In this document: positions 1 through 7,986 of the stretch, piece after piece
Layout: every line of letters starts with the position of its first letter
How positions within the stretch are numbered: position 1 is the stretch's first letter
Source of the DNA: Pseudomonas sp. PGPPP3
GTDB taxonomy: Bacteria > Pseudomonadota > Gammaproteobacteria > Pseudomonadales > Pseudomonadaceae
Length of the DNA stretch: 23,006 bases
NCBI GenBank assembly: GCA_002256055.1
Contig: NKIE01000002.1
Location: 1,646-24,651, forward strand
Reading direction: 5' to 3'
Position numbers and translations under genes: made by a program
The notes under the pieces: generated by a model
Databases searched by the model: none
Seen by the model: the letters and a program-made list of their open reading frames with translations, nothing else
Told to the model about the DNA's origin: nothing

Positions 1-1646
1 AGATGATCCGGCGCGTGAAGAGCATGCAGCCACCAGCCGCGGCGGCGGTTGTTGTTGTTCGGGTCGAAAGCAGCGCTGTAGTTGACGTCCGTGATCGGCA
101 GTGCGGCGCGGCTGATGATTTCCTGCTGGTTCGCTGCGGTGGTGTAGGCCAGCAGCGAGGGCGAGGGCACGGTGAACTGCTCGTCGATCCAAGTACTGTA
201 GGCTGCGGTCTGGTTTCCTCCGGCATTGGCGACCCGGGTCTGGAGATCCGTGATCAAGGCCGGGGTCGGCCCGAAGGTCGCCTGTGTCAGGAAGCGCACG
301 ATGTCCCGATCCAGCGCGGTGCCCGAAAGCGTTCCAACAGGCGTGGCCGCCGGTGGAGTCTGGAAGGTTGTGGAGCCGTTGGTGGCAAGGAACGGTGCCT
401 CGATTTCCCCGCTCACATTCGCCATGGTGTAGACGCCGAGCTTGACGCTGCCGCTCAGCAGGGCATCGAGCACCGACTGGTCGGTGGTGAACGACTGGCT
501 GGCGCGGATGAACCAGAGTTGTCCGCCGTAGGCGAATGGGGGAACGGATTGCAGGATCAAGGCGGAGGTGTTCACCACCTGCACCGAGTTCACCGGTGAG
601 TTGAGGTTTGAGAAGGAAACGGCGACCGTGGCGAAGTCATTGTCGCCTTCGAGCAGGATCGTTGCGATGCCCCTGCCCAAGGTGCTGACACCAGGACTGG
701 CGCCGAGGTAGGCGACGAGCAGTCGCTGGTTGGCTTCCAGCGGTTTGGCGTCTGCGATCGCAACCGCGCCCTCCAGTGTCGAGCCGCCGATGAGGACCCG
801 GAGTTGTTCGGGGACCTCGGCCCTGGTGGCGGTGGTTGGCGTGATGGAAAGTGACGTGGAGAATTCTCCAGCAGGGATCACCAGGCGGGTCGTCACCTGA
901 TTTGAGGAATCCTTCAGCGCATAGTCGTCGCCGGCGGCGGAGGACTTGGTTGAATTGGTCGTGCCCGCCGATTTCAGGAAAAGCGTCATCGGGTAGCCCG
1001 GCGCGCTGGAGCGGGAAACGGTCAGCGCTGCCGCCTCGTTTTCCTTTTCATAGGCGGTGGCCGCAGTGACCTCGATCGAGACATTGCCATCCCGCAGCAT
1101 CTGCAGCATCTCGGTGGCAACGGCGAGGTCGTTTCCCGGAACGCCTCCTCCGAAGGTATCCGCCGTGGTGGGATCGAAGCCCGTCAACTGCCGCTCGGCC
1201 CAATCGTTCAAGCCATCGGCATCGGCATCCAGATCGGCGACCGCGACGCGGAAGAAGCCCTTTCCTGTCGCTGCGGGAGCCGTGAGGACAAGCGCGTTGC
1301 CGTTGCCGGGGATGGCTGATCCGACCGGCAGCCAGGGACCATCCAAGGTCAGGCAGGAAGTGAGTTGATAATTCTTCCCGAGCTGGCTGACCACGCTGAT
1401 CTGAAACGTTCCGGCCTGCGAGGCGATCGACGCGGCATGGCGGGAGTTGGCATCGAAGGGATTCGTTCCGGCCTTCGATTCGTCCGCGTTTGAAATGCCA
1501 TCCCCATCCTCATCCGCCCCCGGAAGCAGGGTGCTGGCGTGATAGCGAGCCTCCCAGACATCGCACATGCCATCATTGTCCACATCCAATGCCAGCAGCG
1601 GCAAAGTCGTGAAAAGGAACCCGAAAGCGGTGGAGATGCGCATCAT
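1..1646 (-). CDS. Secreted DUF1800 family protein with Calx-beta-like region, 3' end outside window
   Basis: The minus-strand frame is open from an ATG at 1646 to the left edge (548 codons), so the C-terminus is missing. Residues 1-20 look like a signal peptide (hydrophobic GFLFTTLPLLALD after an arginine). Acidic DxDxDGxxD loops follow (DVDNDG, DEDGDG, DLDADADG), resembling thrombospondin type 3 calcium sites. Residues of roughly 190-300 resemble a Calx-beta domain. From about residue 446, DRDIVRFLTQATFGPT and later RRRGWWLHALHAP match the start of DUF1800, a family of unknown enzymatic role common in secreted proteins of Verrucomicrobiota and Planctomycetota and often paired with DUF1501 proteins. 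An in-frame ATG at 1682 would add 12 residues; 1646 was preferred because it puts the signal peptide at the N-terminus. Function beyond export is unknown. Confidence 0.85.
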   Translation of the reverse strand, partial: MMRISTAFGFLFTTLPLLALDVDNDGMCDVWEARYHASTLLPGADEDGDGISNADESKAGTNPFDANSRHAASIASQAGTFQISVVSQLGKNYQLTSCLTLDGPWLPVGSAIPGNGNALVLTAPAATGKGFFRVAVADLDADADGLNDWAERQLTGFDPTTADTFGGGVPGNDLAVATEMLQMLRDGNVSIEVTAATAYEKENEAAALTVSRSSAPGYPMTLFLKSAGTTNSTKSSAAGDDYALKDSSNQVTTRLVIPAGEFSTSLSITPTTATRAEVPEQLRVLIGGSTLEGAVAIADAKPLEANQRLLVAYLGASPGVSTLGRGIATILLEGDNDFATVAVSFSNLNSPVNSVQVVNTSALILQSVPPFAYGGQLWFIRASQSFTTDQSVLDALLSGSVKLGVYTMANVSGEIEAPFLATNGSTTFQTPPAATPVGTLSGTALDRDIVRFLTQATFGPTPALITDLQTRVANAGGNQTAAYSTWIDEQFTVPSPSLLAYTTAANQQEIISRAALPITDVNYSAAFDPNNNNRRRGWWLHALHAPDH

Positions 1647-1750
1647 TTGGCAAAATCGATCATTTAGAGGTATTTCGTTCATACCCCCTCAAAGCCGATC
1701 AGTCGCGCAAAAAATGTGTCCCCTCCCTGCGTGAAACTGCGAGCCTCGAT

Positions 1751-2935
1751 CTACTTCGTGGAATTCTGACGAAACACGAACACGCCGTTCTTGTTCGCCA
1801 CGACGACGTCGGCCTTGCCATCACCGTTGACGTCGGTGGCGGTGACCTGGGTGCCTACTCCCGAGTTGCGGTCGATCTCATGCGGAATGATTTCCGCGCC
1901 GCCCTTGCCGTCGCGCTTGGTCTCGAACCAGTAGAGCACCGAGTCGCTGTTTGGCTCCGGGTCGCCATTCGGGCCGTGGGCCCAGTGGCGTTTTCCTGTG
2001 ACGAAGTCAGTGACACCATCACCATTGAAATCCGCAGCGGCCAGGGCATGGAGCTGGGAAAAACTGATCGCTCCCGGGGTCTTGATGGCTTCCGGGGGGA
2101 GGATCTGGTGGTCGGTGAAATTTCCATCCGCCGTCTGCTCGAACCAGCCGAGGCCGTATCCGTGGGCGTTGTAGGCGGTGACCACGTCGTTTTTGCCATC
2201 GCCATTCACATCGAAGACGAGCATCTGCGCGCCGCCGTTTTGCTGGGGCGGGCTGAATTTCACCGGGTGAAAGGCCCAGGCTTTTCCGGCTTCGGCGGGC
2301 TGTTCATACCAGCCGTCCTTTTCCAGCAGATCGATGCGCTTGTCACCGTTCAGATCGCCCGCTCCGTAGCCGTGGGTGTAGCGCTGGAAGCGTTTCGGAT
2401 TGGAAGGAGCGACGGCTTGGAATTTCGAAGGTTCACCGGGTTTTCCCCAAGCGATTTCAGCGTAGCCGGGGGAGCCGCCGCTGAGGGCGAGGATCTCCGG
2501 CTTGCCGTCGCCCGTGACGTCGCCGAGCGCGGGCGATTCGCCGTCGGTGGAGTCCAGCAAGGAGTGGCGCGGCCAGAGTTCGCCGGGCTTTCCGGGATTG
2601 AGGAAACCCCAGGTCTGCTTGCCCGGGTAATCGAAGACGACGATGTCCATCTTGCCGTCGCTGTTCAGGTCGGCGCTGTCAGCGAGGAAGTAGTTCGAAT
2701 AGCCCTTGGCGCCATCATAAGGCGTGGCGGGTGGAGTGGTGTAGGCGACCCGTTGGTCGAACTTCGGCCCGAGCCACAAGTAGGCCCCGGCGGCGATGTC
2801 CTTCGTTCCATCGCCATTGAAATCGGCGACCGCTGCGCCTTCCGCGACGAACTCCTCGGAGACGACTTGTTTCGTGAAGGTGACATCGCCCGCGTGGACG
2901 CAGGGGACAAGGGCGAGAAGGAGGATGCGTTTCAT
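1751..2935 (-). CDS. Secreted FG-GAP/VCBS repeat protein
   Basis: 394 residues beginning with a short signal peptide (MKRILLLALVPCVHAG). At least seven loops of the form D-x-N-x-D-G-x-x-D are spread through the protein (ADFNGDGTKD, ADLNSDGKMD, GDVTGDGKPE, GDLNGDKRID, FDVNGDGKND, ADFNGDGVTD, TDVNGDGKAD). This spacing is typical of FG-GAP/VCBS blades, which fold as a calcium-binding beta-propeller resembling integrin alpha chains. No catalytic domain is visible, so it is likely an exported binding or structural protein. It is on the same strand as the DUF1800 gene, about 100 bp upstream of it, and may be co-transcribed. The family is very abundant in Verrucomicrobiota and Planctomycetota, which agrees with the rest of this part. 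Substrate is unknown. Confidence 0.9.
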   Translation of the reverse strand: MKRILLLALVPCVHAGDVTFTKQVVSEEFVAEGAAVADFNGDGTKDIAAGAYLWLGPKFDQRVAYTTPPATPYDGAKGYSNYFLADSADLNSDGKMDIVVFDYPGKQTWGFLNPGKPGELWPRHSLLDSTDGESPALGDVTGDGKPEILALSGGSPGYAEIAWGKPGEPSKFQAVAPSNPKRFQRYTHGYGAGDLNGDKRIDLLEKDGWYEQPAEAGKAWAFHPVKFSPPQQNGGAQMLVFDVNGDGKNDVVTAYNAHGYGLGWFEQTADGNFTDHQILPPEAIKTPGAISFSQLHALAAADFNGDGVTDFVTGKRHWAHGPNGDPEPNSDSVLYWFETKRDGKGGAEIIPHEIDRNSGVGTQVTATDVNGDGKADVVVANKNGVFVFRQNSTK

Positions 2936-2979
2936 CGGCGACGGATACTGGTCGAGGTGCTGGATTGTTTCTCAGGAAG

Positions 2980-3768
2980 TCACGCGAGCGGAGTGAGGAC
3001 GAACCAGCGCATCCGGGCGGGCCGGCCCTCGTTCATCAACGGCAGCACGCGCTGGCGCAGGTCATCGGAAAGCGGCAGGCCACGGGTGTCGTCCAGGGTT
3101 CGTGGTTGGGAAAGGATGTCCTCGCAGTGATGGGTCGCTTGGAAACGCTGGCGGAGCAATTCGTCCAGACCGGGCTCGAAGCAATCGTGGACCTCCACCA
3201 CGATCACCGTGCGGGAAAGCGCCGGGATCGCCTCGGGATCGAGCAGCTGCCGTTCGCCGCCTTCCACGTCCATCACCAGCAGCGGTCGACCGCTTTCCGG
3301 CAGGACGGCCCGTAGATCCGCAGGTTCGCAGAAGCCGCGGTTGTCGAGGCGCCCGCTGAACTCGTTCGCCAGCGCCATTTCCGCGACGGCGGTCTGGCCA
3401 TCGGGGTCGGCCTCGAAGCACACGATCCTGGCGGATGGAAACCGCCGGGCCAGCCCGCCGACGTAGTAGCCTTCGCCCGCGCCGACGATGATGATGTCCT
3501 GAAACGTCGTGTTTGCCAGACCTTCGAACGTCGGGTGAAGCTCCAGCTCGTAGGTGCCGAGTAGCTTGGGGAAATACTCGCTGCCGATGCCGTAGGTGGG
3601 ATAGCGGAGGCCCTTGAACGGCCCGCTCAGGACTGTGGGATTCTTGTCACGGCCGAGTTTCAACCGGGCCGCGAGGCCGGGGCCGCGATACTTGTTGAGC
3701 CGCATCCGGACGGTCCTCGGGATCAGCCGCCGTGCGAGTTTGAAGAACAGGGCGGCGAGGGGATTCAT
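2980..3768 (-). CDS. FkbM-like SAM-dependent methyltransferase
   Basis: 262 residues from the ATG at 3768. The frame is open 29 codons further upstream to 3855, but that stretch is Pro/Ala/Thr-rich and looks non-coding. The core has a Rossmann-type SAM site (DIIIVGAGEGYYVGGLARRF), an acidic end of strand 2 (VCFEADPDG) and a later LLVMDVEGGERQLLDP that fits the conserved DVEG segment of FkbM-type methyltransferases. FkbM relatives O-methylate sugars or natural products, often in surface polysaccharide clusters, but no such cluster is present here, so the acceptor cannot be predicted. The N-terminus is basic (KLARRLIPRTVRMRLNKYR), without a clear signal peptide. It precedes the FG-GAP gene on the same strand by 44 bp. 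Confidence 0.75.
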   Translation of the reverse strand: MNPLAALFFKLARRLIPRTVRMRLNKYRGPGLAARLKLGRDKNPTVLSGPFKGLRYPTYGIGSEYFPKLLGTYELELHPTFEGLANTTFQDIIIVGAGEGYYVGGLARRFPSARIVCFEADPDGQTAVAEMALANEFSGRLDNRGFCEPADLRAVLPESGRPLLVMDVEGGERQLLDPEAIPALSRTVIVVEVHDCFEPGLDELLRQRFQATHHCEDILSQPRTLDDTRGLPLSDDLRQRVLPLMNEGRPARMRWFVLTPLA

Positions 3769-3863
3769 CGGCGTTGGAGCGGACGCAGGCTTAGTCGGCG
3801 CTGAAAGTTCCGTAAACCTCAAAACAGCATGGCCATCGCCCGCCCCTCCGATCATCCTCGGGC

Positions 3864-4079
3864 ATGAGATTGCAGCAAGGCCAGCTTTGGCGGACCAAAA
3901 CGGGCTACATCCGGATCACCTACTTGGAACGGTTCGGCGTGGAGTACAAGAGAATCGCGGACCTTGAAGACGGTGCGGGTGAGCACCATGAAGCGACGAA
4001 GAAAGAGTTCTGCCGCCTGCTGAAAGGCGCCACTCTGCTGGAGCCGAAGCCTGAGGAGCCGGCGAAACCGGACGCCTGA
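3864..4079 (+). CDS. Small hypothetical protein (71 aa)
   Basis: An ATG at 3864 opens a 71-residue frame that fills the gap between two minus-strand genes. The N-terminal half (QGQLWRTKTGYIRITYLE) has the alternating pattern of a small beta fold; the C-terminal half is helical and charged and ends in a Pro/Glu-rich tail (EPKPEEPAKPDA). It resembles short proteins of unknown function I associate with verrucomicrobial genomes, but I cannot name a family. It is divergent from the methyltransferase gene and convergent with the protease gene, whose stop is 9 bp away. Codon third positions look like those of neighbouring genes, which supports it being real. No function is proposed. Confidence 0.6.
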   Translation: MRLQQGQLWRTKTGYIRITYLERFGVEYKRIADLEDGAGEHHEATKKEFCRLLKGATLLEPKPEEPAKPDA

Positions 4080-4088
4080 GGCCGTGTT

Positions 4089-6344
4089 TCAGCGAACCGG
4101 CTCGGGCTTCTTCTCGCTGCCTCCCGCGACGGTCTTGCCGTTTGTTAGATCGACCAGATCCATCAGCACCTTGAAGCCTTCGCGCTTGATCGGATCGAGC
4201 CCGCTCGGCCATTCGGGCGTGTCGTTCAGTTCGGCGATGGGATCTTTGGCACGGCGCAGGTAATCGGCGGTTTCCTTGGTGGGGTCGAAGGCGTGGAAAG
4301 GCGCACCAGCCGCGAGATCGGCGAGAGTGATTTTCGAAAGCTTCACGTTCTTCGCGTCCTCGGCCTCCAGCATCTTGAATCGCTCACGGCGCTCGGCATT
4401 GCGCTGGCTCAGCCGCGCATCCAGCTCGCTCAGCTCCTTGCGGCGCTCGTCGAGATTGAGTGAAACGGAGTTCTTCTTGCGCAGCTCCTCAGATCGCTTG
4501 GCGTCCTCAGCGTAGTAGTTGAAGTCCTTGTCCGCCTGCACCCGCTTGGCGCTGAACTCCTTGAGCTGCGGCAGGAACAACTGCTTCTGATCCATTGGAC
4601 AAAATCCCGGCGCAGGCTTGATCGCGTCGTGGGGGAATGCGTGATCGAGGAACTTTTCGCCGAACTCCATCGAGTCCGCCGGTCCTGGCAGCACGATGTC
4701 GGAGGCCACGCCCTCAAGCTGGGTCGACGAACCGGATGGGCGGTAGAACTTGCGCGTCGTGAGCTTCAGCATCCCGGCTCCATCGCGATCCGAGAAAAAC
4801 GGCAGCATCTTCGAGACATCGAGCGCTTCCTGCACGGTGCCTTTTCCAAAGGTGGACGAATCGCCAACAATGACCGCCCGGTTGCAGTCTTGGAGCGCTC
4901 CGGCGAGGATCTCGCTGGCGGAGGCACTGGCCTTGTTGATCAGCACGACCATCGGTCCCTTGTAAATCGCCTCCTGATCATCGGCATCGGACGCCTTCAC
5001 CTGACCGAGTGTCGTCTTCTCCTGCACTACCGGACCGCTGCCGGTGAAGAAGCCCGTCATCCTGCGGACTTCTTCCAGCGAGCCGCCGCCGTTGTCGCGC
5101 ACGTCGAAGACCAGGCCGTCGATTTTCTCCGCGACGAGACGCTTCAGGAAGCCTTCGACATCCTTCGCGCAGCGGATTTTTGGATTGGAGAAATCGGCAT
5201 AGAAGGAAGGAAGTTGGATCCAGCCAAGACGACGTGGCGCGCCGTCGGATGATTTGGTATCGAGGATCCCGGCACTGGCCTGAGTGCCCTTGATCTCCAC
5301 CTTGCCACGTGGAATGACCACGATCTTCGTGTCCCCGGCAGCCGCGGTGGCGGGCTGGACTTTGAGCCGGACCGTCGTGCCGGCCTTGCCGCGGATCAGA
5401 TCGACCACCTTGTACTGATCCATGAACTTGATGTCCGTGAAGCTGCCGGAGTTGTTCGTGTCGACCTCCAGAATGCGGTCGCGCAATTGCACCGTGCCCT
5501 CGCGATCCGCCGGTCCGCCGATCATGATGCCCATCACCCGCGTGGTGCCGTCATCGTCGGCCCTCAGCTCCGCGCCGATGCCGACCAGTTCGTTTCGCAT
5601 GCTGTCGTTGAAACGGCTCGCCTCGCGGTCGATCATGTAATCCGTGTGCGGATCGTAGGCGCGGGCCACCGCTTGGAGGAGACCATCGGCGATGTCATCC
5701 TCGGCCGCGCCGCTGACGCTGGTGAGGTAGCGTTGATAGCGGAGGGTGACCTTTTCCTTCGGCGGCACCTCGCTCTGGGTCGGGTCGGGCTTGCCCTGAT
5801 CCTTCGCCATCTTCGCCTGCAGCTCGCGCACCACGATTTCGGAAAGGACCGCCTCCTTCAGCATGGCCCTCACGCGGGAATCCGCTTCGGCATCATCCTT
5901 CGGCCAGGGGGTCTCGTCGCGGTCGCGCGGGGTCGTTTCCTTCGCGCTGAAATCCAGTTCCGTGTCCTTGAGGAACTTCTTCGCCATCTCGCCCCGCGTG
6001 GCCACTCGTGTCTTGAAGGTTCCATGGACATCGTTCGCCACCTCCATCGTCTTGCTGGAAATGAGCAGCTTGAAGAGCTTGTCGCCGTAGAGCTCGCCGA
6101 AGTGATCCACATCCTTCTGCGTGAAATACATCTTCGAGGGATCGAGCTGCTTCAGATACTCCGCCAGGAATCGGCGGCTGGTCTCCTCATTGAACGGCAG
6201 CCGCGCGAAATGGGCGTTCTGCAGCATGATTGCCACCTGGCGGCCCACTTCATTGAAATTGGCCTGATCGGCACGGGCATCTGCGGAGAAAGTGGCAAGC
6301 GCCACCGCGGCAAGCGCGGCACGGCGGAAAACGGAAGGTTGCAT
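4089..6344 (-). CDS. prc: Carboxy-terminal (tail-specific) protease, S41 family, Prc/Tsp type
   Basis: 751 residues from the ATG at 6344, chosen because it begins a signal peptide (MQPSVFRRAALAAVALATF, cut near ADARA); the frame is open upstream to 6437, but that part lacks signal features. Order of parts: Tsp N-terminal helical domain (about 30-200), PDZ domain (about 250-340, ELVGIGAELRADDDG onward), S41 catalytic domain with VFDVRDNGGGSLEE and KASASASEILAGAL, and a long charged C-terminal helical region matching the Prc/Tsp C-terminal domain. The Ser-Lys dyad is intact: Ser about residue 477 (before Glu in SASASEI) and Lys about 501 (FGKGTVQ). Prc proteases degrade periplasmic proteins with nonpolar C-termini and help control peptidoglycan hydrolases. 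Length is in the usual Prc range. There is no Shine-Dalgarno sequence before the start, as for several genes in this region. Confidence 0.93.
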   Translation of the reverse strand: MQPSVFRRAALAAVALATFSADARADQANFNEVGRQVAIMLQNAHFARLPFNEETSRRFLAEYLKQLDPSKMYFTQKDVDHFGELYGDKLFKLLISSKTMEVANDVHGTFKTRVATRGEMAKKFLKDTELDFSAKETTPRDRDETPWPKDDAEADSRVRAMLKEAVLSEIVVRELQAKMAKDQGKPDPTQSEVPPKEKVTLRYQRYLTSVSGAAEDDIADGLLQAVARAYDPHTDYMIDREASRFNDSMRNELVGIGAELRADDDGTTRVMGIMIGGPADREGTVQLRDRILEVDTNNSGSFTDIKFMDQYKVVDLIRGKAGTTVRLKVQPATAAAGDTKIVVIPRGKVEIKGTQASAGILDTKSSDGAPRRLGWIQLPSFYADFSNPKIRCAKDVEGFLKRLVAEKIDGLVFDVRDNGGGSLEEVRRMTGFFTGSGPVVQEKTTLGQVKASDADDQEAIYKGPMVVLINKASASASEILAGALQDCNRAVIVGDSSTFGKGTVQEALDVSKMLPFFSDRDGAGMLKLTTRKFYRPSGSSTQLEGVASDIVLPGPADSMEFGEKFLDHAFPHDAIKPAPGFCPMDQKQLFLPQLKEFSAKRVQADKDFNYYAEDAKRSEELRKKNSVSLNLDERRKELSELDARLSQRNAERRERFKMLEAEDAKNVKLSKITLADLAAGAPFHAFDPTKETADYLRRAKDPIAELNDTPEWPSGLDPIKREGFKVLMDLVDLTNGKTVAGGSEKKPEPVR

Positions 6345-6449
6345 GGAAAGTGGAGGTGAGGCGTTCCCGGCGTGGGCTTGGCCAACCATGAAGCGTCCGG
6401 GCGGCGGAGTCTTCTCTAAAAATTCCCCGGGCCTCACCCATTCACCGGA

Positions 6450-6481
6450 TTGACGGAAAGATGGATTTACCGTATTTACGG
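6450..6481 (+). promoter_or_regulatory. Probable promoter and palindromic operator of toxin-antitoxin pair 1
   Basis: TTGACG at 6450-6455 is followed after 17 nt by a weak -10 (TATTTA, 6473-6478). The -10 lies inside a perfect palindrome CCGTA-TT-TACGG (6470-6481) that ends 4 nt before the antitoxin ATG. VapB-type antitoxins repress their own promoter by binding such palindromes, so this is the likely operator. The role is inferred; the symmetry is read directly. Confidence 0.5.
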
Positions 6482-6485
6482 CAGC

Positions 6486-6737
6486 ATGAAAACAACGGTG
6501 GTTTTGAAGGATGATGTTTTCCGAAGGGCGAAGTCGCGCGCGGCCCTGCTTGGGAAGCCTTTGAGCCTTTATCTGGAAGAGTGCCTGGAGGCCTCACTCG
6601 AAGAGGGCGAGCCCGCGTCGTCGCTTGCTGAATGGGCACTGAGTCTGCCGACGGTTTCAAAAGCCGCTTCCAAGGATCTGAAAGCCGCGCTTTCGGCAAA
6701 GGATTTCCGGCCAGTCGAACCCGGGATGTGGGAATGA
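6486..6737 (+). CDS. vapB: VapB-like ribbon-helix-helix antitoxin
   Basis: 83 residues from the ATG at 6486; the frame is open 12 codons further upstream, but that lies in the promoter/operator. The N-terminus MKTTVVLKDDVFRRAKSRAA has the beta strand followed by helix seen in ribbon-helix-helix DNA-binding antitoxins, and LGKPLSLYLEECLEASLEE would be the second helix. The C-terminal part (about 45-83) is probably the flexible toxin-binding tail, with a terminal PVEPGMWE. Its stop overlaps the toxin start by 4 nt (ATGA at 6734-6737), a common arrangement for co-translated toxin-antitoxin genes. The antitoxin would neutralise the PIN ribonuclease encoded next and repress the operon with it. Family assignment rests on pattern and partner. 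Confidence 0.75.
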   Translation: MKTTVVLKDDVFRRAKSRAALLGKPLSLYLEECLEASLEEGEPASSLAEWALSLPTVSKAASKDLKAALSAKDFRPVEPGMWE

Positions 6738-7111
6738 TCCTCGATACCAATGCACTTTCCGCACTCGCGGACAAGGATTCAGAGCTGTTGGCCAAGCTGT
6801 CATCGGCCAGGGTGCTGGCAGTGACCTATGTGACGGTCGGCGAATATCTCTTCGGGATCCTGGCCTCGAAGAAGCGCCGCGAACTGCAGTCGTGGCTGGA
6901 GGCATTTCTGGAGCGGGCGAAGATCCTCCATTGCGACCATGCCACGCTGCTGCACTACGCGCAGATCCGGGACGAACTCAAGAAGGCCGGAACGCCGATT
7001 CCCGCAAACGATTGCTGGATCGCGGCATTGGTCAGGCAGCACAAGATGGAGATTCTCAGCAAGGACCGTCATTTCGATCGCGTCGCAGGCATCAAGCGGA
7101 TCGAGTGGTAG
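6734..7111 (+). CDS. vapC: VapC-like PIN-domain ribonuclease toxin
   Basis: 125 residues starting at ATG 6734, which overlaps the antitoxin stop. It has the PIN fold signatures: MILDTNALSAL with Asp4, VTVGEYLFG with Glu37, PANDCWIAALV with Asp93 and SKDRHFDRV with Asp111. These are the four acidic residues that bind metal in VapC toxins, so the active site looks intact. VapC proteins cleave specific RNAs, most often initiator tRNA or the 23S rRNA sarcin-ricin loop, and stop growth when freed from the antitoxin. The target cannot be read from sequence. The frame is open upstream to 6632 but that is the antitoxin gene in another frame. Confidence 0.88.
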   Translation: MILDTNALSALADKDSELLAKLSSARVLAVTYVTVGEYLFGILASKKRRELQSWLEAFLERAKILHCDHATLLHYAQIRDELKKAGTPIPANDCWIAALVRQHKMEILSKDRHFDRVAGIKRIEW

Positions 7112-7144
7112 CCTGTTTCGCAATACCAACTGGAATTGTTGATC

Positions 7145-7765
7145 TCAAATCACCTCCGCGTCCCAAATCCTTGCCAGTTCGTTGACCGACCTCGCCTCCT
7201 GCCAAGTTTCCATTCCTTCCGTCCAGACCAGCGACTCGGGAAGCAGGCGACCCCGACGGACGCCCAGTCTGAGATCGTTGATCGTCACCGGGCCGTGCCG
7301 GGCATCACCACCGTCGTTCCAGAACCAGATGGCAGGAGCTTCTTCAATGCGGGGTCGGGTCGGATGGATCGGTGCCGGGCGGGCGGCCGACTTTGCCATC
7401 GGCAGCGCGGGCGGCATGAGCCGCGAGGATTTGGGTTCCAGCGGCGGGGCCAGACTCCGGCTGTCCATTCCCAACGCCCGGTCATGTTGATCGAGGCGGG
7501 AAAGTGTGTGATTGGAAAACCCCTCGACCTTCTGACGTGTTCTTTGTCCTTGATCCCGCAGCCGACGGTTCATCTCCAACTGCGCATTGAGGATCGCCCG
7601 CTCGGCATTCAGGTTGCTCAGGGCAATGATGATGATTAGGCCGATGAACGAGAGAAAGAAGCCGCAGCAAAACCAGCCAAAGGCATTCCGCCCCTTGGAG
7701 TTCGCGATCAAAGCACAGATGCCTCCCATCAGGCACATGAAGAAAAGCGGTCCGATTCCATCCAT
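7145..7765 (-). CDS. GYF_2 (DUF4339) domain membrane protein
   Basis: 206 residues from the ATG at 7765; a TTG at 7774 in the same frame would add three residues. The N-terminus holds two hydrophobic helices separated by a short charged loop: GPLFFMCLMGGICALIA and, after NSKGRNAFGW, FCCGFFLSFIGLIIIIAL. A charged, probably coiled linker follows (about 50-90), then a Pro-rich stretch, then a C-terminal GYF_2 domain (about 148-200) marked by IWFWNDGGDARHGPVTINDL, LLPESLVWTEGMETWQEA. GYF_2 domains bind proline-rich peptides, and in bacteria are usually attached to membrane segments; the partner is unknown. It converges with the toxin gene of pair 1 (33 bp apart). Confidence 0.8.
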   Translation of the reverse strand: MDGIGPLFFMCLMGGICALIANSKGRNAFGWFCCGFFLSFIGLIIIIALSNLNAERAILNAQLEMNRRLRDQGQRTRQKVEGFSNHTLSRLDQHDRALGMDSRSLAPPLEPKSSRLMPPALPMAKSAARPAPIHPTRPRIEEAPAIWFWNDGGDARHGPVTINDLRLGVRRGRLLPESLVWTEGMETWQEARSVNELARIWDAEVI

Positions 7766-7807
7766 GACAGCCAAGCCCTTAAATCATCCACCAGCAGATG
7801 CCAAACC

Positions 7808-7849
7808 ATTCTATTCCGGCAAACGGTCGACGGAATAGAATCTCGACCG
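7808..7849. repeat. Two interleaved inverted repeats between divergent genes
   Basis: ATTCTATTCCG (7808-7818) is perfectly complementary to CGGAATAGAAT (7831-7841), 11 bp with a 12-nt loop. CGGTCGA (7824-7830), inside that loop, is perfectly complementary to TCGACCG (7843-7849). The two hairpins interleave, so they probably exclude each other. They lie in the approximately 220-bp gap between the divergent GYF_2 and LRR genes, upstream of both. They could be an operator or a leader switch; nothing in the sequence decides. No T-run follows, so a terminator is unlikely. Confidence 0.6.
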
Positions 7850-7986
7850 GAGATACGATGAAGGTGACGAGTCCGTGGCAACACTTGAATTTCGGAACCT
7901 GGCCCTTTTGGTTACTCGTTGAGAACAGGCGGGCTCGATTGGAATTTACCATCCCTTGACAGACAAAACGGGCCCAAGAAGGCATC

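Noticed and set aside
1880..3130. 416-codon plus-strand frame opposite the FG-GAP gene
   Set aside because: Antisense of the repeat protein and of part of the methyltransferase; no start signal or domain.
7808..7849. H-type pseudoknot
   Set aside because: The interleaved order fits, but only one nucleotide is left to cross an 11-bp stem, which is sterically implausible; alternative hairpins are more likely.
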